Positions 1-8,799 are shown, numbered from the stretch's first letter. The stretch is DNA of 64,000 nt from UBA4742 sp963734965 (GCA_963734965.1 CAVTJK010000003.1:1240001-1304000), one strand, 5' to 3'. Translations and numbers: made by a program. Notes: generated by a model from the letters alone, not told the origin.

Positions 1-637
1 CGGAACCGAGCTCCCGGACGAACAGCTCATGGCACTTCGCTGCTTGCTGGAGAGCCGAGTCGCGTTGTCCGGACGCGGCCAGGCACCGCACCAGGAGCTC
101 CTGGAAGTTCTCGTCCAACGGGTTGATCGATACCAACCGCTGGGCGGTGACGGTCGCCGCGGCCGCGTCGCCGGCGGCCAGTTGCTTGAGGGCATCCTCG
201 TGGAGCACACCTTCGACGGCGGCAGCCAGCCGCAGACGCTCGACCAGGAGCCAGGTCTCGAAGGCGTCGCAGCCCTCGAACCCCATGCCCTCGAGCAGCT
301 CCCCCTGACTGCGTCGCGCCACGTCTGCATCGGGCAGTTCCAGCACGTCGATCGCCACGGAGGCATCGGCGCCGAACTCGATGCGCAGCGGGTCACCGGA
401 CACGGTCGCGTGGGGTCGCAGGGCTCGGCGAACTTCAGCGGCGCTCCATCGAAGGGCGCCAAGCGGGTCGTCGGCGTCGGCGAAGAGCAGGCCCGCTAGG
501 TGCCGACGACTGGGAGGTCGCTCGTTGAGCACGACGTAGGTCAACAACGCCCAGGATTTGTTTCCCCGAGGCGGTTGTGTCGGCGAACCGTCGACCTCGA
601 TGGACGGCCGCCCGAGGAGTCGGATCACCTGGGACAT
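1..637 (-). CDS. SARP/AfsR-type transcriptional regulator with BTAD domain (C-terminus cut by window edge)
   Basis: The frame is open from an ATG at 637 to the window edge (212 codons). The protein begins MSQVIRLLGRPSIEVDG, the usual start of an OmpR-like winged-helix domain of SARP regulators (residues 1-95), followed by a helical BTAD region (about 100-212) with the family pattern of a conserved LVSINPLDENFQELLVRCL segment. SARPs bind direct repeats upstream of target promoters and activate transcription. It is divergent from the methyltransferase at 769, and the shared gap holds a fourfold repeat that fits a SARP operator. There is no Shine-Dalgarno; a TACCCT hexamer (646-651, minus strand) lies 8 nt before the ATG, so the mRNA may be leaderless. 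What follows BTAD (ATPase/TPR or nothing) is outside the window. Confidence 0.85.
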   Translation of the reverse strand, partial: MSQVIRLLGRPSIEVDGSPTQPPRGNKSWALLTYVVLNERPPSRRHLAGLLFADADDPLGALRWSAAEVRRALRPHATVSGDPLRIEFGADASVAIDVLELPDADVARRSQGELLEGMGFEGCDAFETWLLVERLRLAAAVEGVLHEDALKQLAAGDAAAATVTAQRLVSINPLDENFQELLVRCLAASGQRDSALQQAAKCHELFVRELGS

Positions 638-660
638 CAAAGGGGAGGGTAGGCCGCCAA

Positions 661-707
661 TCGTGTGACGAGTCGTGTGAGCGCTTCTCACACGATGGGT
701 CACACGC
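661..707. promoter_or_regulatory. Candidate SARP operator: four-copy palindromic repeat between divergent genes
   Basis: TCGTGTGA occurs at 661-668 and 673-680, and its complement TCACACGA at 688-695 with TCACACGC at 700-707. Each pair has 12-bp spacing and the whole block is a palindrome centred at 684. The rightmost copy ends 8 bp before a CATAGT hexamer (716-721) that could be the -10 of the methyltransferase; the leftmost copy ends 9 bp before the TACCCT hexamer of the regulator gene. SARPs are known to bind heptamer direct repeats of about 11 bp period placed 8 bp from the -10. Binding by the adjacent regulator is inferred. Confidence 0.6.
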
Positions 708-768
708 CCCGCCGTCATAGTGCGATCCGACACCCCATCCACATCCGCACGACTCCTGGGAGCGCGCA

Positions 769-1860
769 ATGACCGCCCTGCAAGATCTGACCACCATCGA
801 AGCCCCATTCGACGAGCGACTGGGCCAGTTCATCGGCCGCTTCGTCGGCGACTTCGGCGCCGCCGTCCACGCTCCCCTTGTAGTCCTCGGCGGTCGGCTG
901 GGACTGTACGACCAGCTGGCCGAAGGCCCCGCCACACCAGGCGATCTGGCCGAGCAGATGGGACTCGACGAGCGCTATCTCCTCGAGTGGCTGTCAGCCA
1001 ACGCGGCCTCCGGCTACGTCGACTACGACCCCACCTCGGCATCGTTCTCCCTGAACGACGTCCAGACCGCGGCCCTGGCCGATGCCGCCAGCCCCGACTT
1101 CATCGCGGGCGCCTTCTCCGTCGCCCTGTCCATGGCACGCGACCTCGATCGGATCGAGCACGTCTTCCGCACCGGCGACGGCTTCGGGTGGCATGAGCAC
1201 GACCACGCGCTGTTCCACGGCATCGAGCGCTTCTTCCGTCACGCCTACCAGAGCAGCCTGGTCGAGCAGTGGCTGCCGGCGCTCGAGGGCGTCGTCGTCA
1301 AGCTCGATGCCGGGGCAACCGCCGCCGACGTCGGCTGCGGCCACGGCGCATCGACCATCATCATGGCCAAGGCCTTCCCGAACTCGAGCTTCGCCGGATA
1401 CGACTACCACGAGGAGTCCATCGTCGAAGCCCGGCGTCTCGCCCAAGAGGCCGGCGTCGCCGATCGGGTGACCTTCGAGGTCGGCTCGGCCAAGGACTAC
1501 CCCGCCCCGCATGGAGGCTATGACCTCGTCATGTGCTTCGACTGCCTCCACGACATGGGCGATCCGGCCGGCGCGGCCGTCCACGTGCGATCCACACTGG
1601 CCGCCGACGGCACCTGGATGATCGTTGAGCCCTACGCCAACGATCGACTCGAAGACAACCTCAACCCCGTCGGCCGCATCTACTACTCCGCCTCGACCGC
1701 CATCTGCACTCCAGGATCACGCGATCAGGAGGTGGGCCTCGGCCTCGGAGCCCAGGCTGGCGAGGAGCGACTCCGCCAGGTGGTCGAGCAGGGCGGCTTC
1801 TCGCAGTTCCGGCGGGCCAGCCAGACGCCGTTCAACCTCGTACTCGAAGCCCGACCCTAG
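769..1860 (+). CDS. Class I SAM-dependent methyltransferase with N-terminal winged helix (Rv2258c-like)
   Basis: The 363-residue protein has an N-terminal helical/winged-helix part (residues 20-110, LGLYDQLAEGPATPGDLAEQ region) typical of O-methyltransferase-like dimerisation domains, then a Rossmann methyltransferase with the SAM-binding motif ADVGCGHGAST near residue 188 and an acidic loop after GYDYHEES. The architecture resembles Rv2258c-like methyltransferases; the substrate is not evident. A GGGAG sequence 6 nt before the ATG supports the start. The PIG-L gene follows after 9 nt, so the two are probably one transcript, perhaps for modification of a small molecule under the SARP regulator. 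Confidence 0.85.
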   Translation: MTALQDLTTIEAPFDERLGQFIGRFVGDFGAAVHAPLVVLGGRLGLYDQLAEGPATPGDLAEQMGLDERYLLEWLSANAASGYVDYDPTSASFSLNDVQTAALADAASPDFIAGAFSVALSMARDLDRIEHVFRTGDGFGWHEHDHALFHGIERFFRHAYQSSLVEQWLPALEGVVVKLDAGATAADVGCGHGASTIIMAKAFPNSSFAGYDYHEESIVEARRLAQEAGVADRVTFEVGSAKDYPAPHGGYDLVMCFDCLHDMGDPAGAAVHVRSTLAADGTWMIVEPYANDRLEDNLNPVGRIYYSASTAICTPGSRDQEVGLGLGAQAGEERLRQVVEQGGFSQFRRASQTPFNLVLEARP

Positions 1861-1869
1861 GACCGCACG

Positions 1870-2628
1870 ATGAGCGCACTGGAGGTCGGATCAACCCGAA
1901 GCACACCACGGACCGACACGATGACGATTCGCGATGCAGCTGAGCTCGGCACCGTGTTGAGCATCTGGGCTCACCCCGACGACGAGGCGTACCTGGCGGC
2001 GGGGATCATGGCCCTCGCCGTCGACGCCGGCAACCGCGTCGTGTGCGTCACCGCCACCAAGGGCGAGGCCGGCTCGCCCGACACCGACCGGTGGTCACCC
2101 ACCGACATGGCCACCATCCGCGAGCACGAGCTCGAGGCGTGCCTATCGGTGCTCGGTGTCGACGATCACCGATGGCTCGGCTACATCGACGGCACCTGTC
2201 CCGAGGTCGATGTCGACTCGGCAGCCGAAGCCCTGGCCGCCATCATCGAGGAGGTGCAGCCGGACACGGTGCTCACCTTCGGTCCGGACGGCTTCAGCGA
2301 CCACCCCGACCACCGGGCCGTGTCCGCCTGGGTGACCGAAGCATGCCGCCGAACGGCCGAAGGCCGGCTTCACTACGTCACCCAGACGCCCCGCTGGAGC
2401 GACGACTACGTCGGGCCCTGGCGCGAGATCGGCGCCTTTCCACCCGAGTACCCGCCGTGCACTGCTCCTGATGAGCTCAGCATCGAGATCGAGCTGCCGC
2501 CGGACGTGCTGGCCCGGAAGATGCGAGCCCTGGCCGAGCAGGCCAGCCAGACGACCGGTCCGCGCGACCTGCTCGGCACCGACCTCTACTCCCGATCATT
2601 CGCCGTCGAGCGCTACCGCTCGTCTTGA
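1870..2628 (+). CDS. PIG-L/LmbE family zinc deacetylase
   Basis: Recognised by the metal-binding motif AHPDDEAYLAAG near residue 34 and the second motif HPDHRAV near 145, the hallmarks of zinc-dependent GlcNAc-PI/LmbE-type N-deacetylases (MshB, Mca, LmbE relatives). Such enzymes hydrolyse N-acyl groups from glycosyl or small-molecule amides. Length 252 residues is usual. AGGA overlapping the stop of the upstream methyltransferase lies 8 nt before this ATG; a second in-frame ATG at 1921 (MTIRDAAEL) is a possible alternative start, since the first 17 residues are not conserved-looking. Specific substrate unknown; no mycothiol genes are adjacent. Confidence 0.85.
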   Translation: MSALEVGSTRSTPRTDTMTIRDAAELGTVLSIWAHPDDEAYLAAGIMALAVDAGNRVVCVTATKGEAGSPDTDRWSPTDMATIREHELEACLSVLGVDDHRWLGYIDGTCPEVDVDSAAEALAAIIEEVQPDTVLTFGPDGFSDHPDHRAVSAWVTEACRRTAEGRLHYVTQTPRWSDDYVGPWREIGAFPPEYPPCTAPDELSIEIELPPDVLARKMRALAEQASQTTGPRDLLGTDLYSRSFAVERYRSS

Positions 2629-2734
2629 GCGAAGGACGCGCGAGTCAACGCGATCTGCGCCAGCTCCGATCCTCATCCGAGCCATCCGCCGCCGACAGAC
2701 CGGCCGTCCTTCGTGACCGCTGTCCTGGAGCACC

Positions 2735-4041
2735 ATGCGACCCTCACTCCTCACCGATCCACGCGGCAGGACGCGACGACCGCGCACCTGGTCGATCCGA
2801 ACGAGCTTCTGGCTCGTCGTCGCCGCCCAGGTGGTGTTGTTCGCCGGCAGCAACCTGCCCACGCCGCTCTTCCCCCTCTACGAGCAGCGCTATGGCTTCG
2901 GATCTGGGACGGTGACGCTGATCTTCGGCATCTACGTCGCGACGCTGGTCCCGACCCTGCTGCTCCTCGGGACCGTTGCCGATCGAATCGGCCGCCGACC
3001 GCTGTTGGCCGGTGGCATCGGGTTGACCGTGGTGAGCTCGGCGGTGTTCCTCGCCGCTCAAGGCCTCGGTTCGCTGATCGCCGGCGAAGTGATCTACGGC
3101 GTCGCCAGCGCGATGGTCATGTCCTGTGTCGCCGCTGCCATCCGGGAGCTCCATCCCGGCGACGACGTCGAGAGGGCTGCGTTGGCCGGGTCGGTGGCGG
3201 CCGCCGTCGGTCTCACGGTCGGTCCGCTCCTGAGCGGCCTGCTCGCCACGGCCACACCGTGGCCTACCGCCTCACCCTTCCTCGTCGACATCCTGGTCGC
3301 CACAGCCCTCGCGGCGGCGCTGGTGGGCATCCCCGAGACACGTCCCAGCACCAGACCCCGCACGATGTCGTCGAGTCGCTCGTCGATCCTCCAACTCCCG
3401 CCGGGTGCACGCGCGAGCGTTCGCGATCACCGCGGTCGCGGGTGCGGCGAGCTTCTCGGTTGTCGGATGGGTGTTCGGGCTGGCCCCCTCCTATCTGCAT
3501 CAAGAGCTCGGTGTCCTCATCACTCAGCCGGTGGTTGCGGGACTCTTCGCCGCCCTTGTCATGTTCATGAACGGGACTACCCAACTCCTCCTCCGCAAGC
3601 ATCACAGTGTCGCCGCCATGCGCACCGCCTTGGTGGGTGTGATCGTCGGTACGGGCCTGATCGCCATGTCGGCCGCCGCCCACTCTCTCGCTGTGGCCAT
3701 TGTCGGCGCGATGATCGCCGGCGCAGGCACGGGCGTCGCCCAGATGAACGCGATGGCCACCATCCAAGGCCTAGCTCCCGACCACGCACGAGGGCGCGTC
3801 ACCTCCAGCTACTTCACACGTCTGCTATCTCGGTCTGAGCGTGCCTGTGATCATCGCCGGTGAGGCCGCCGATCGATTCGGGCTGGCCACCGTGACGGCG
3901 TGGTTCGTCGTCGGCTTGACCATGGTCGGCGGGGCCGCCATCCGATTCCAGGGTCGCGTCGCGCCAGCACCTTCGACAGGCTCGGAAGCCGTCGTCGAGC
4001 TCGCCGCCACCCACGCCGAGCAGCTTGCGGCCAGCGCATGA
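2735..4041 (+). pseudogene. MFS transporter, reading frame broken twice
   Basis: The first frame (2735 to about 3400) encodes a typical 12-TM major facilitator N-half: TM1 starting FWLVVAAQVVLFAG, then the loop-2/3 motif GTVADRIGRRPLLAGG. The homologous continuation (VHARAFAITAVAGAASFSVV) is in another frame from about 3405 to 3820, and the last helix (VPVIIAGEAADRFGLATVTA) is in the third frame to the stop at 4041. One missing base near the GGG at 3403-3405 and one extra base near 3816-3820 would restore a single protein of about 435 residues. Either consensus errors or a decaying gene. Substrate unknown; drug or metabolite efflux is the usual role for this type. Confidence 0.75.
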
Positions 4042-4201
4042 TCGTGCCCAAAGGCCTCCTGGCGTCGAGACGACGGACGGCCGCGGTTCGCTTGCCTCGC
4101 GATCGGCACGAGCGGATACTGACGACAAGTCGCGCGACGGGCCATACGACTGACTCCGGTCACCACACATCGGGTCACTACATACGTGGGGAGAAATGAC
4201 C

Positions 4202-4867
4202 ATGAAACCTCTGAACACACGCGCCCTGAAGCGGCCTCTGGCGGCGGTGATGATCGCCGTCTCACTGGTCGGTACCACCGCGCTTGCCAGCGCGTCCGGT
4301 ACGACGGCGAAACCAGACTCGACCCACTTCTCGCTGTTCGTCAACCCGGCGAACCTGGGCTGCCTGCAACGGCCGGGGGACCATCACGCACCGACCGTCG
4401 ACGTCACCGTCGAGCGCGGAAGGCTGAATGACACGCTGACCATCAGCCTGCGGCACTTCAAGCCCGATCTGGACTTCGACCTGTTCACGGTCCAGAACAG
4501 CAACCAGCAGGCCGACGGCACACCGGTCGCCGGATTCACCAACTTCGGTCTGGCCTGGTACCAGTCCGATCTGCACAGCAACGACGACGGCCGGGGCACG
4601 GTGAAGATCAAGACGATCCTGCTCGACCAGATCTTCGGGTTCGACCCGGCGGTCTCGTTGGCCCCGACCAACACGTTCAACGTCGGCTTCTGGTTCAACA
4701 ACCCAGCCGACGCCGCGAACTGCGGCTTCACCGGCGTCACGCCGTTCAACGGCGAGCACATGGCTGGGCCGCTCGCCTTCATCAGCCGACCTGACGCGAC
4801 CACGGGTCTCGGGCCGCTCTGCACCGACCCGACAACGGTGAACTCCGTGACGGTCTGCAATCCGTGA
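4202..4867 (+). CDS. Secreted protein of unknown function
   Basis: A 221-residue product with a clear Sec signal peptide: KR-containing n-region, hydrophobic stretch VMIAVSLVGTTALA and a likely cleavage after ALASA near residue 30-33. The mature part is soluble and rich in N, F, T and D, with two or more cysteines (NLGCLQRP, AANCGFTG, LGPLCTDP, VTVCNP) that could form disulfides. GGGGAG at 4188-4193 lies 8 nt before this ATG; the ATG at 4196 would leave only 2 nt. I do not recognise a family. It stands alone between the broken transporter and the RidA remnant. Confidence 0.7.
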   Translation: MKPLNTRALKRPLAAVMIAVSLVGTTALASASGTTAKPDSTHFSLFVNPANLGCLQRPGDHHAPTVDVTVERGRLNDTLTISLRHFKPDLDFDLFTVQNSNQQADGTPVAGFTNFGLAWYQSDLHSNDDGRGTVKIKTILLDQIFGFDPAVSLAPTNTFNVGFWFNNPADAANCGFTGVTPFNGEHMAGPLAFISRPDATTGLGPLCTDPTTVNSVTVCNP

Positions 4868-5035
4868 CGCGATGGCGTCGATCCGTCTCCGGGCGGGTCG
4901 ACGTCACGGTCGCGTGGTCAGATGCATATCGGCGATGGTGCTGGGACGTCCCGCATCAGATTTGAGCGGCCGAATGCTTTGGGCCTACCCGGACCCGACC
5001 GAACCGCAGATCCGCGCTCGTGACGGGGACGCTCG

Positions 5036-5519
5036 CTATCGGATCTCGACTTCGCCCTCGATTATGACGGGGGATCCAAACGGCAGCTCCGCCGCGCCCA
5101 GCGACCGCCCGCGGGCAAATGCCGCAGTCTTCGCCATAGAGGTCCACCATGAGGTCGGTGAATCCGTCGATGACCTGAGGCTGGGCGACGAAACCGGCAG
5201 CGGAGTTGACCAGTCCCAACACCCGCACCCACGCGATGACACGGTCGAGGTCTCCGATCTCGCGTCTGAGATCGCCCAGGACCGCCAGCCCAGTGGAGCG
5301 CGCCGCTTCGTATCCCTGCTCGATCGTCAGGTCGAGACCGACCTTGCCTCCCGGTCCCGGTGGCCATCCATCCGCGCCCCGAGGCCCATGCCCGGCGATC
5401 ACGGCACGAGTTGCCATGAGCCGAACCTGACGCCACTTTGGTTGATATCCCTCGGGGACCTCCATCGGCGGCGGAAGCACCAGTCCCATCTCAGCGAGCT
5501 TCGCCTCAACCTCCACCAT
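5036..5519 (-). pseudogene. RidA/YjgF family protein, frame broken near the C-terminus
   Basis: From 5519 the minus strand encodes about 132 residues of a RidA-like protein (KLAEMGLVLPPP, RVLGLVNSAAGF, then DLYGEDCG), and the last beta strand with the family ending (RGRSLGAAELPFGSPVIIEG) is in the next frame down to the stop at 5036. Dropping one base near 5125-5130 joins them into a protein of about 160 residues. RidA proteins deaminate reactive enamine/imine intermediates of PLP enzymes; this is the longer YjgF-like subgroup starting with a VEAKLAEMG helix. Start could be ATG 5519 or GTG 5516. Confidence 0.7.
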
Positions 5520-5757
5520 GCCCCCTCGGCCGTCCGCTCCGGCGAGGGACCGCCGCAGGCTACAGCCGCCATTGACAACACCGTGGAAGGTGATCCCGAA
5601 TTGGGCGTCCCGCATACCTGTCCCAAGCCCCGTGACGGTGGGGTGACCACGAGACCGACGCGAACCGTCGTTGCGATGAGTTTGGCGGTGCAGCGGCCGT
5701 CCAACTGATCGTGAGCGCCCGCGTGGGGCGAAGGGATGGCAGAAGGAGGGGTCGAGC

Positions 5758-6579
5758 ATGAACTCGATGGCACGCCGGATGTTCGAGCTGGTCGAGCCGA
5801 TCGGTGTCATCCCGTACTCGGCCGACGAGCCCAACGAGGCGATGTTCGCCCTGGGGTTCACCAACTACTGGGACACCTACTTCGCCGGACGGGCGGCGCC
5901 TTTGGGCCTCGTTCCCGCGGAGGTGGTGGACGCGCTCTTCTACAACTTCGCTCCCGGTGAAGTGGCACGCCACATTCCGAAGGTGTGGCGCACCACCACG
6001 CCAGAAGCGGCGATCGCCGCTCGCCAGATGGGCTGTGGGAAGGCGTTGCGGCGGATCCTCGGCGATCACGTCGACTCTCCCGCGTTCGCACGCGCGACTG
6101 ACCTGTTGCTCAAGGCCGCGACCAGCGCACCGTTCGAAGGCCGGCCGATGTACGCCGCGCTGCGCACGATCCCGAGCCCCGATGACGTGGTGGCCCGTCT
6201 CTTTCATGCCGCTTCCTTGCTGCGCGAGCACCGTGGCGACGGGCACATCGCGGCCCTGATGATCGAGGGTGTCGGCCGCCTCGAGGCTCACGTCCTGTTC
6301 GCCCTCGACATGGCCATGCCCGCGGAGAACTTCGGACGCATCCACCACCTCCCCGAAGCGCAGCTCGCCGCCGTGATCGAGGGGATGCGCGATCGCGGCC
6401 TGATCGGCGATGACGGTTGGCTCACCGAACCGGGTCGCGCCGTCAAACAGCGCGTCGAGGCGCTCACCGACGACCTCGCGGCGAAGCCCTACGAGAGCCT
6501 CGAGCCCGGCGAGCTCGATGAGCTCATGGCAACGCTCGAACCGCTGGCCACGCTCCTGCTCGCCGCCCAAGACTGGTAG
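5758..6579 (+). CDS. SCO6745-like helix-turn-helix family protein
   Basis: The 273-residue protein matches my knowledge of the actinobacterial SCO6745 family: an N-terminal LVEPIGVIPYSADEPNEAMF region, a conserved GFTNYWDTYFAGRAAPLG segment near residue 40, and a C-terminal winged-helix-like part (LTEPGRAVKQRVEALTD). Members are helical proteins of unknown biochemical role, possibly DNA- or ligand-binding. AAGGAGG ends 8-9 nt before the ATG, a strong start. It is a single gene followed by tRNA-Pro on the other strand. Confidence 0.8.
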   Translation: MNSMARRMFELVEPIGVIPYSADEPNEAMFALGFTNYWDTYFAGRAAPLGLVPAEVVDALFYNFAPGEVARHIPKVWRTTTPEAAIAARQMGCGKALRRILGDHVDSPAFARATDLLLKAATSAPFEGRPMYAALRTIPSPDDVVARLFHAASLLREHRGDGHIAALMIEGVGRLEAHVLFALDMAMPAENFGRIHHLPEAQLAAVIEGMRDRGLIGDDGWLTEPGRAVKQRVEALTDDLAAKPYESLEPGELDELMATLEPLATLLLAAQDW

Positions 6580-6628
6580 GGCTGCGGACGTCGAGGGACG
6601 TTGCCGGCCTGGCCTGGTGGTCGACTTC

Positions 6629-6706
6629 TGGTCGGGGAGGGGAGATTCGAACTCCCGGCCTCCTGCTCCCAAAGCAGGCGCGCTAACCAAGCTGCGCTAC
6701 TCCCCG
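6629..6706 (-). tRNA. tRNA-Pro (anticodon TGG)
   Basis: Full cloverleaf on the minus strand: acceptor CGGGGAG pairs with CTCCCCG, anticodon stem CCTGC/GCAGG encloses the loop TTTGGGA (anticodon TGG), and the T arm contains GTTCGAATC. Discriminator base is A and CCA is encoded at 6629-6631. C1:G72 instead of G1:C72 is usual for bacterial tRNA-Pro. Confidence 0.95.
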
Positions 6707-6761
6707 GCAAACCGAGCACTGGAGCGTAGCTCTCCGCCTCGCTCAGTTGAACCGAGAAGGG

Positions 6762-7529
6762 CTAGCGAGTGCCCATCCGTACGGCGCAGTTCTTGACGCC
6801 GGAGAGGATCGAGTCGGTGAACGCCTTGGCCCCGTCCTGATGCCAATCCCGGTCGCCGTGGTCGGGATCGCCGAAGTGAAGCCCGTCGGACCAGAACCAG
6901 TCGGTCTCGTGGGTCCGCGACACCTCTGACCAGGGCACGACGATCACCGGATTGGGATCGGCCTTGGCCACCTGCCGGATGGCGGCGTTGACCGGCGGAC
7001 CGGCCTGGGCCAGGTGGTACCAGGCGGCGGTCGACGAGTCGCGTGTGTCCACGACGACCACGCACTGGTGCGACAGCAGGGCGAGGGTGTTCGACAGGTT
7101 GTACCGGTACTCCTCGGCGGCGGCGGCCCAACCGATCTTGTCGGCGATGGGCTGGGCTTGATAGGCGTCGTTGGACGAGGTCTCGATCACGACGATCGGC
7201 GCCTTGCTGGCGGCGGCGCTCCGGACCTCATCCTGCACGAAGTTCGACGTGACGGTTTCGCTGTTGCGCGAACGGATGTCGGGATCGAACCCGGCCTGGC
7301 GAAGGGCGACGATCTCCATGCCCGCCACCTGGTCGATGAGCGACTCGCCGATCACGACCACCTTGGGGGTGGCGCCGAGGTCGACCGGCTCGGCCCGGGC
7401 GATGGGCTCGGCCGGCGGGCGCGTCCCACTTCCGCCGGACAGGACCACCGACACGGTGAGCGCCAACACGGCGGCTAGACCCGTGTGGAGCAGGGCGCGG
7501 CGCGAGAACACGTCCCTCACGGTACCCAT
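6762..7529 (-). CDS. Secreted SGNH/GDSL-like hydrolase
   Basis: 255 residues with an N-terminal export signal (RRALLHTGLAAVLALTVSVVLSGG) followed by an SGNH fold: block I is VVVIGESLIDQ, i.e. GESL in place of GDSL with the nucleophile serine kept; block III-like ETSSNDAYQ carries the conserved Asn; the C-terminal SDGLHFGD supplies the Asp-x-x-His pair. Likely an extracytoplasmic esterase or acyl-transfer enzyme acting on a cell-envelope glycan or lipid (inference). It lies convergent to nothing and head-to-head with the class V aminotransferase gene, separated by 130 bp that contain a long inverted repeat. Confidence 0.8.
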   Translation of the reverse strand: MGTVRDVFSRRALLHTGLAAVLALTVSVVLSGGSGTRPPAEPIARAEPVDLGATPKVVVIGESLIDQVAGMEIVALRQAGFDPDIRSRNSETVTSNFVQDEVRSAAASKAPIVVIETSSNDAYQAQPIADKIGWAAAAEEYRYNLSNTLALLSHQCVVVVDTRDSSTAAWYHLAQAGPPVNAAIRQVAKADPNPVIVVPWSEVSRTHETDWFWSDGLHFGDPDHGDRDWHQDGAKAFTDSILSGVKNCAVRMGTR

Positions 7530-7605
7530 TCCGGGCTCGACCGCGCAGGGTGACCCCTACACCACAAAGGTCCCGCCACGGGCCGCCGGTGGCCCCCTTC
7601 CGGGG

Positions 7606-7653
7606 TTCTGGCGATGGAATTGGTCGTGTCAGGGCCCGAATTCATCGCCAGAA
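7606..7653. repeat. Long inverted repeat upstream of the aminotransferase-like gene
   Basis: TTCTGGCGATGGAATT (7606-7621) and AATTCATCGCCAGAA (7639-7653) are complementary over 15 bp apart from one unpaired G, with a 17-nt loop. The right arm ends 6 nt before the ATG at 7660. The ends resemble those of the palindromic element at 8812-8858, so it may be a short member of that repeat family, or an operator/attenuator. Confidence 0.7.
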
Positions 7654-7659
7654 TGCCCC

Positions 7660-8799
7660 ATGGCCCCACCCGCCCACTTCAACCACGCCGGGGCTTCGAT
7701 CCCGCCGCCGGCCGTGGTCGAGCGGGTGATCAGCCATCTGCGGCTCGAGGCCGAGATCGGCGGATACGAGGCCGGCGGAGTGGTGGTCGACGAAGACGCG
7801 GCCGTCTCGGTCCACCTCGGCGCTCTCCTCGGCGCCGCCCCGGCCGACGTGCTCGTGGTCGAGAGCGCGACCCGGGCGTGGGAGATGATCGTATGGGCCC
7901 TCGCCCACAGTCACGGGTGGACCTCGTCGGATCGGATCGTGGTCGATCAGTTCGCCTACAGCAGCAGTTGGGCCACCCTGATGCGGCTGCGGTCGGTCAC
8001 CGGCGTCGACGTGGTCGTGGCGCCGGCCCTCGAGGATGGCTCGGTCGACGCCGACCGACTCGACGAGGTGGTCGACGATCACACCCGGCTCGTCCTCGCG
8101 ACCCACATCCCGACCCACCTCGGCACCGTGACCGATGTGGCCGCCGTCGGACAGCAGCTCGTCGACCGGAACCTGATCTACGCCGTCGACGCGAGCCAGT
8201 CGCTCGGTCACCGGGTCGTCGACGTGGCCTCGATCGGCTGCCAGGTGGCGTTCGCGCCCGGGCGGAAGTTCCTGCACGCCCCGCGCGGCACGGGCGTGCT
8301 CTACGTCGACTCCGGACTGGCCGAGACCGTGGTCCCGCTCACCGTCGACCTCACCTCGGCCACCGACATCGGCGTCGATGGCTACACGCCACAGGCGGGT
8401 ACGGGCCGCTTCGAGCTGTTCGAGCACAGCCTGGCCTTGAAGCTCGGCCTGGGGGAGGCGGCGCGCCATGCCCTCGAGGTCGGTCCCGCCGAGATCGAAC
8501 GTCGCGTCGCCCAGCGCACCCAGCAGGTCGTCGATCTGCTCGACGCCCTGCCCGAGGCCCGGCTCGTCGCCCAGGGTCCCGTGTCGGGGATCGTGTCCTA
8601 TCTCGACGCCCGCCTCGATCCGTACGCCGCGAGGGACGCGCTGCATGCGAGGGGCATCAACGTCTGGACCAACCCGGCCTCGGGCAGCCCGATCGACGCC
8701 GACCGTCGCGGACTCGGCGCGTCGATCCGGATCTCACCCCACTACGTCACGACCGACGCCGACCTCGACGCCCTCGCTCGCGCCCTGCATTCCCTCTGA
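7660..8799 (+). CDS. Aminotransferase class V-fold PLP-dependent enzyme (EgtE/isopenicillin-epimerase-like)
   Basis: 379 residues. The opening HFNHAGASIPPPAVVERVIS followed by EAEIGGYEA is the pattern of the cysteine-desulfurase-like branch that includes EgtE and isopenicillin N epimerase. The PLP-phosphate/pyridine Asp is in VDASQSLGH and the Schiff-base Lys in FAPGRKFLHAPRGTG (near residue 205). Reactions in this branch are C-S lyase, desulfurase or racemase; the substrate is not visible here and no ergothioneine genes (egtA-D) are adjacent. The frame is open further upstream but the conserved N-terminus begins at this ATG, which lacks a good Shine-Dalgarno and follows an inverted repeat. 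Confidence 0.8.
   Translation: MAPPAHFNHAGASIPPPAVVERVISHLRLEAEIGGYEAGGVVVDEDAAVSVHLGALLGAAPADVLVVESATRAWEMIVWALAHSHGWTSSDRIVVDQFAYSSSWATLMRLRSVTGVDVVVAPALEDGSVDADRLDEVVDDHTRLVLATHIPTHLGTVTDVAAVGQQLVDRNLIYAVDASQSLGHRVVDVASIGCQVAFAPGRKFLHAPRGTGVLYVDSGLAETVVPLTVDLTSATDIGVDGYTPQAGTGRFELFEHSLALKLGLGEAARHALEVGPAEIERRVAQRTQQVVDLLDALPEARLVAQGPVSGIVSYLDARLDPYAARDALHARGINVWTNPASGSPIDADRRGLGASIRISPHYVTTDADLDALARALHSL

Noticed and set aside
29..499. Plus-strand open frame of 156 codons at the window start
   Set aside because: It is the antisense of the SARP/BTAD coding frame, which has clear family motifs on the minus strand.
5520..5757. Possible gene in the gap between ridA and the SCO6745-like gene
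   Set aside because: Several short open frames exist but none shows a start with ribosome site, motifs or clear coding bias; only promoter content is likely.
4956..5864. Single 302-residue minus-strand protein
   Set aside because: Only the middle part is RidA-like; the N-terminal 110 residues and the last 50 are read-through in frames lacking homologous character, explained by an upstream non-coding gap and a frame break.
5560..6690. Long minus-strand frame opposite the SCO6745-like gene
   Set aside because: Arg/His/Leu-rich composition typical of the antisense of high-GC genes; the plus frame has a strong ribosome site and family motifs.
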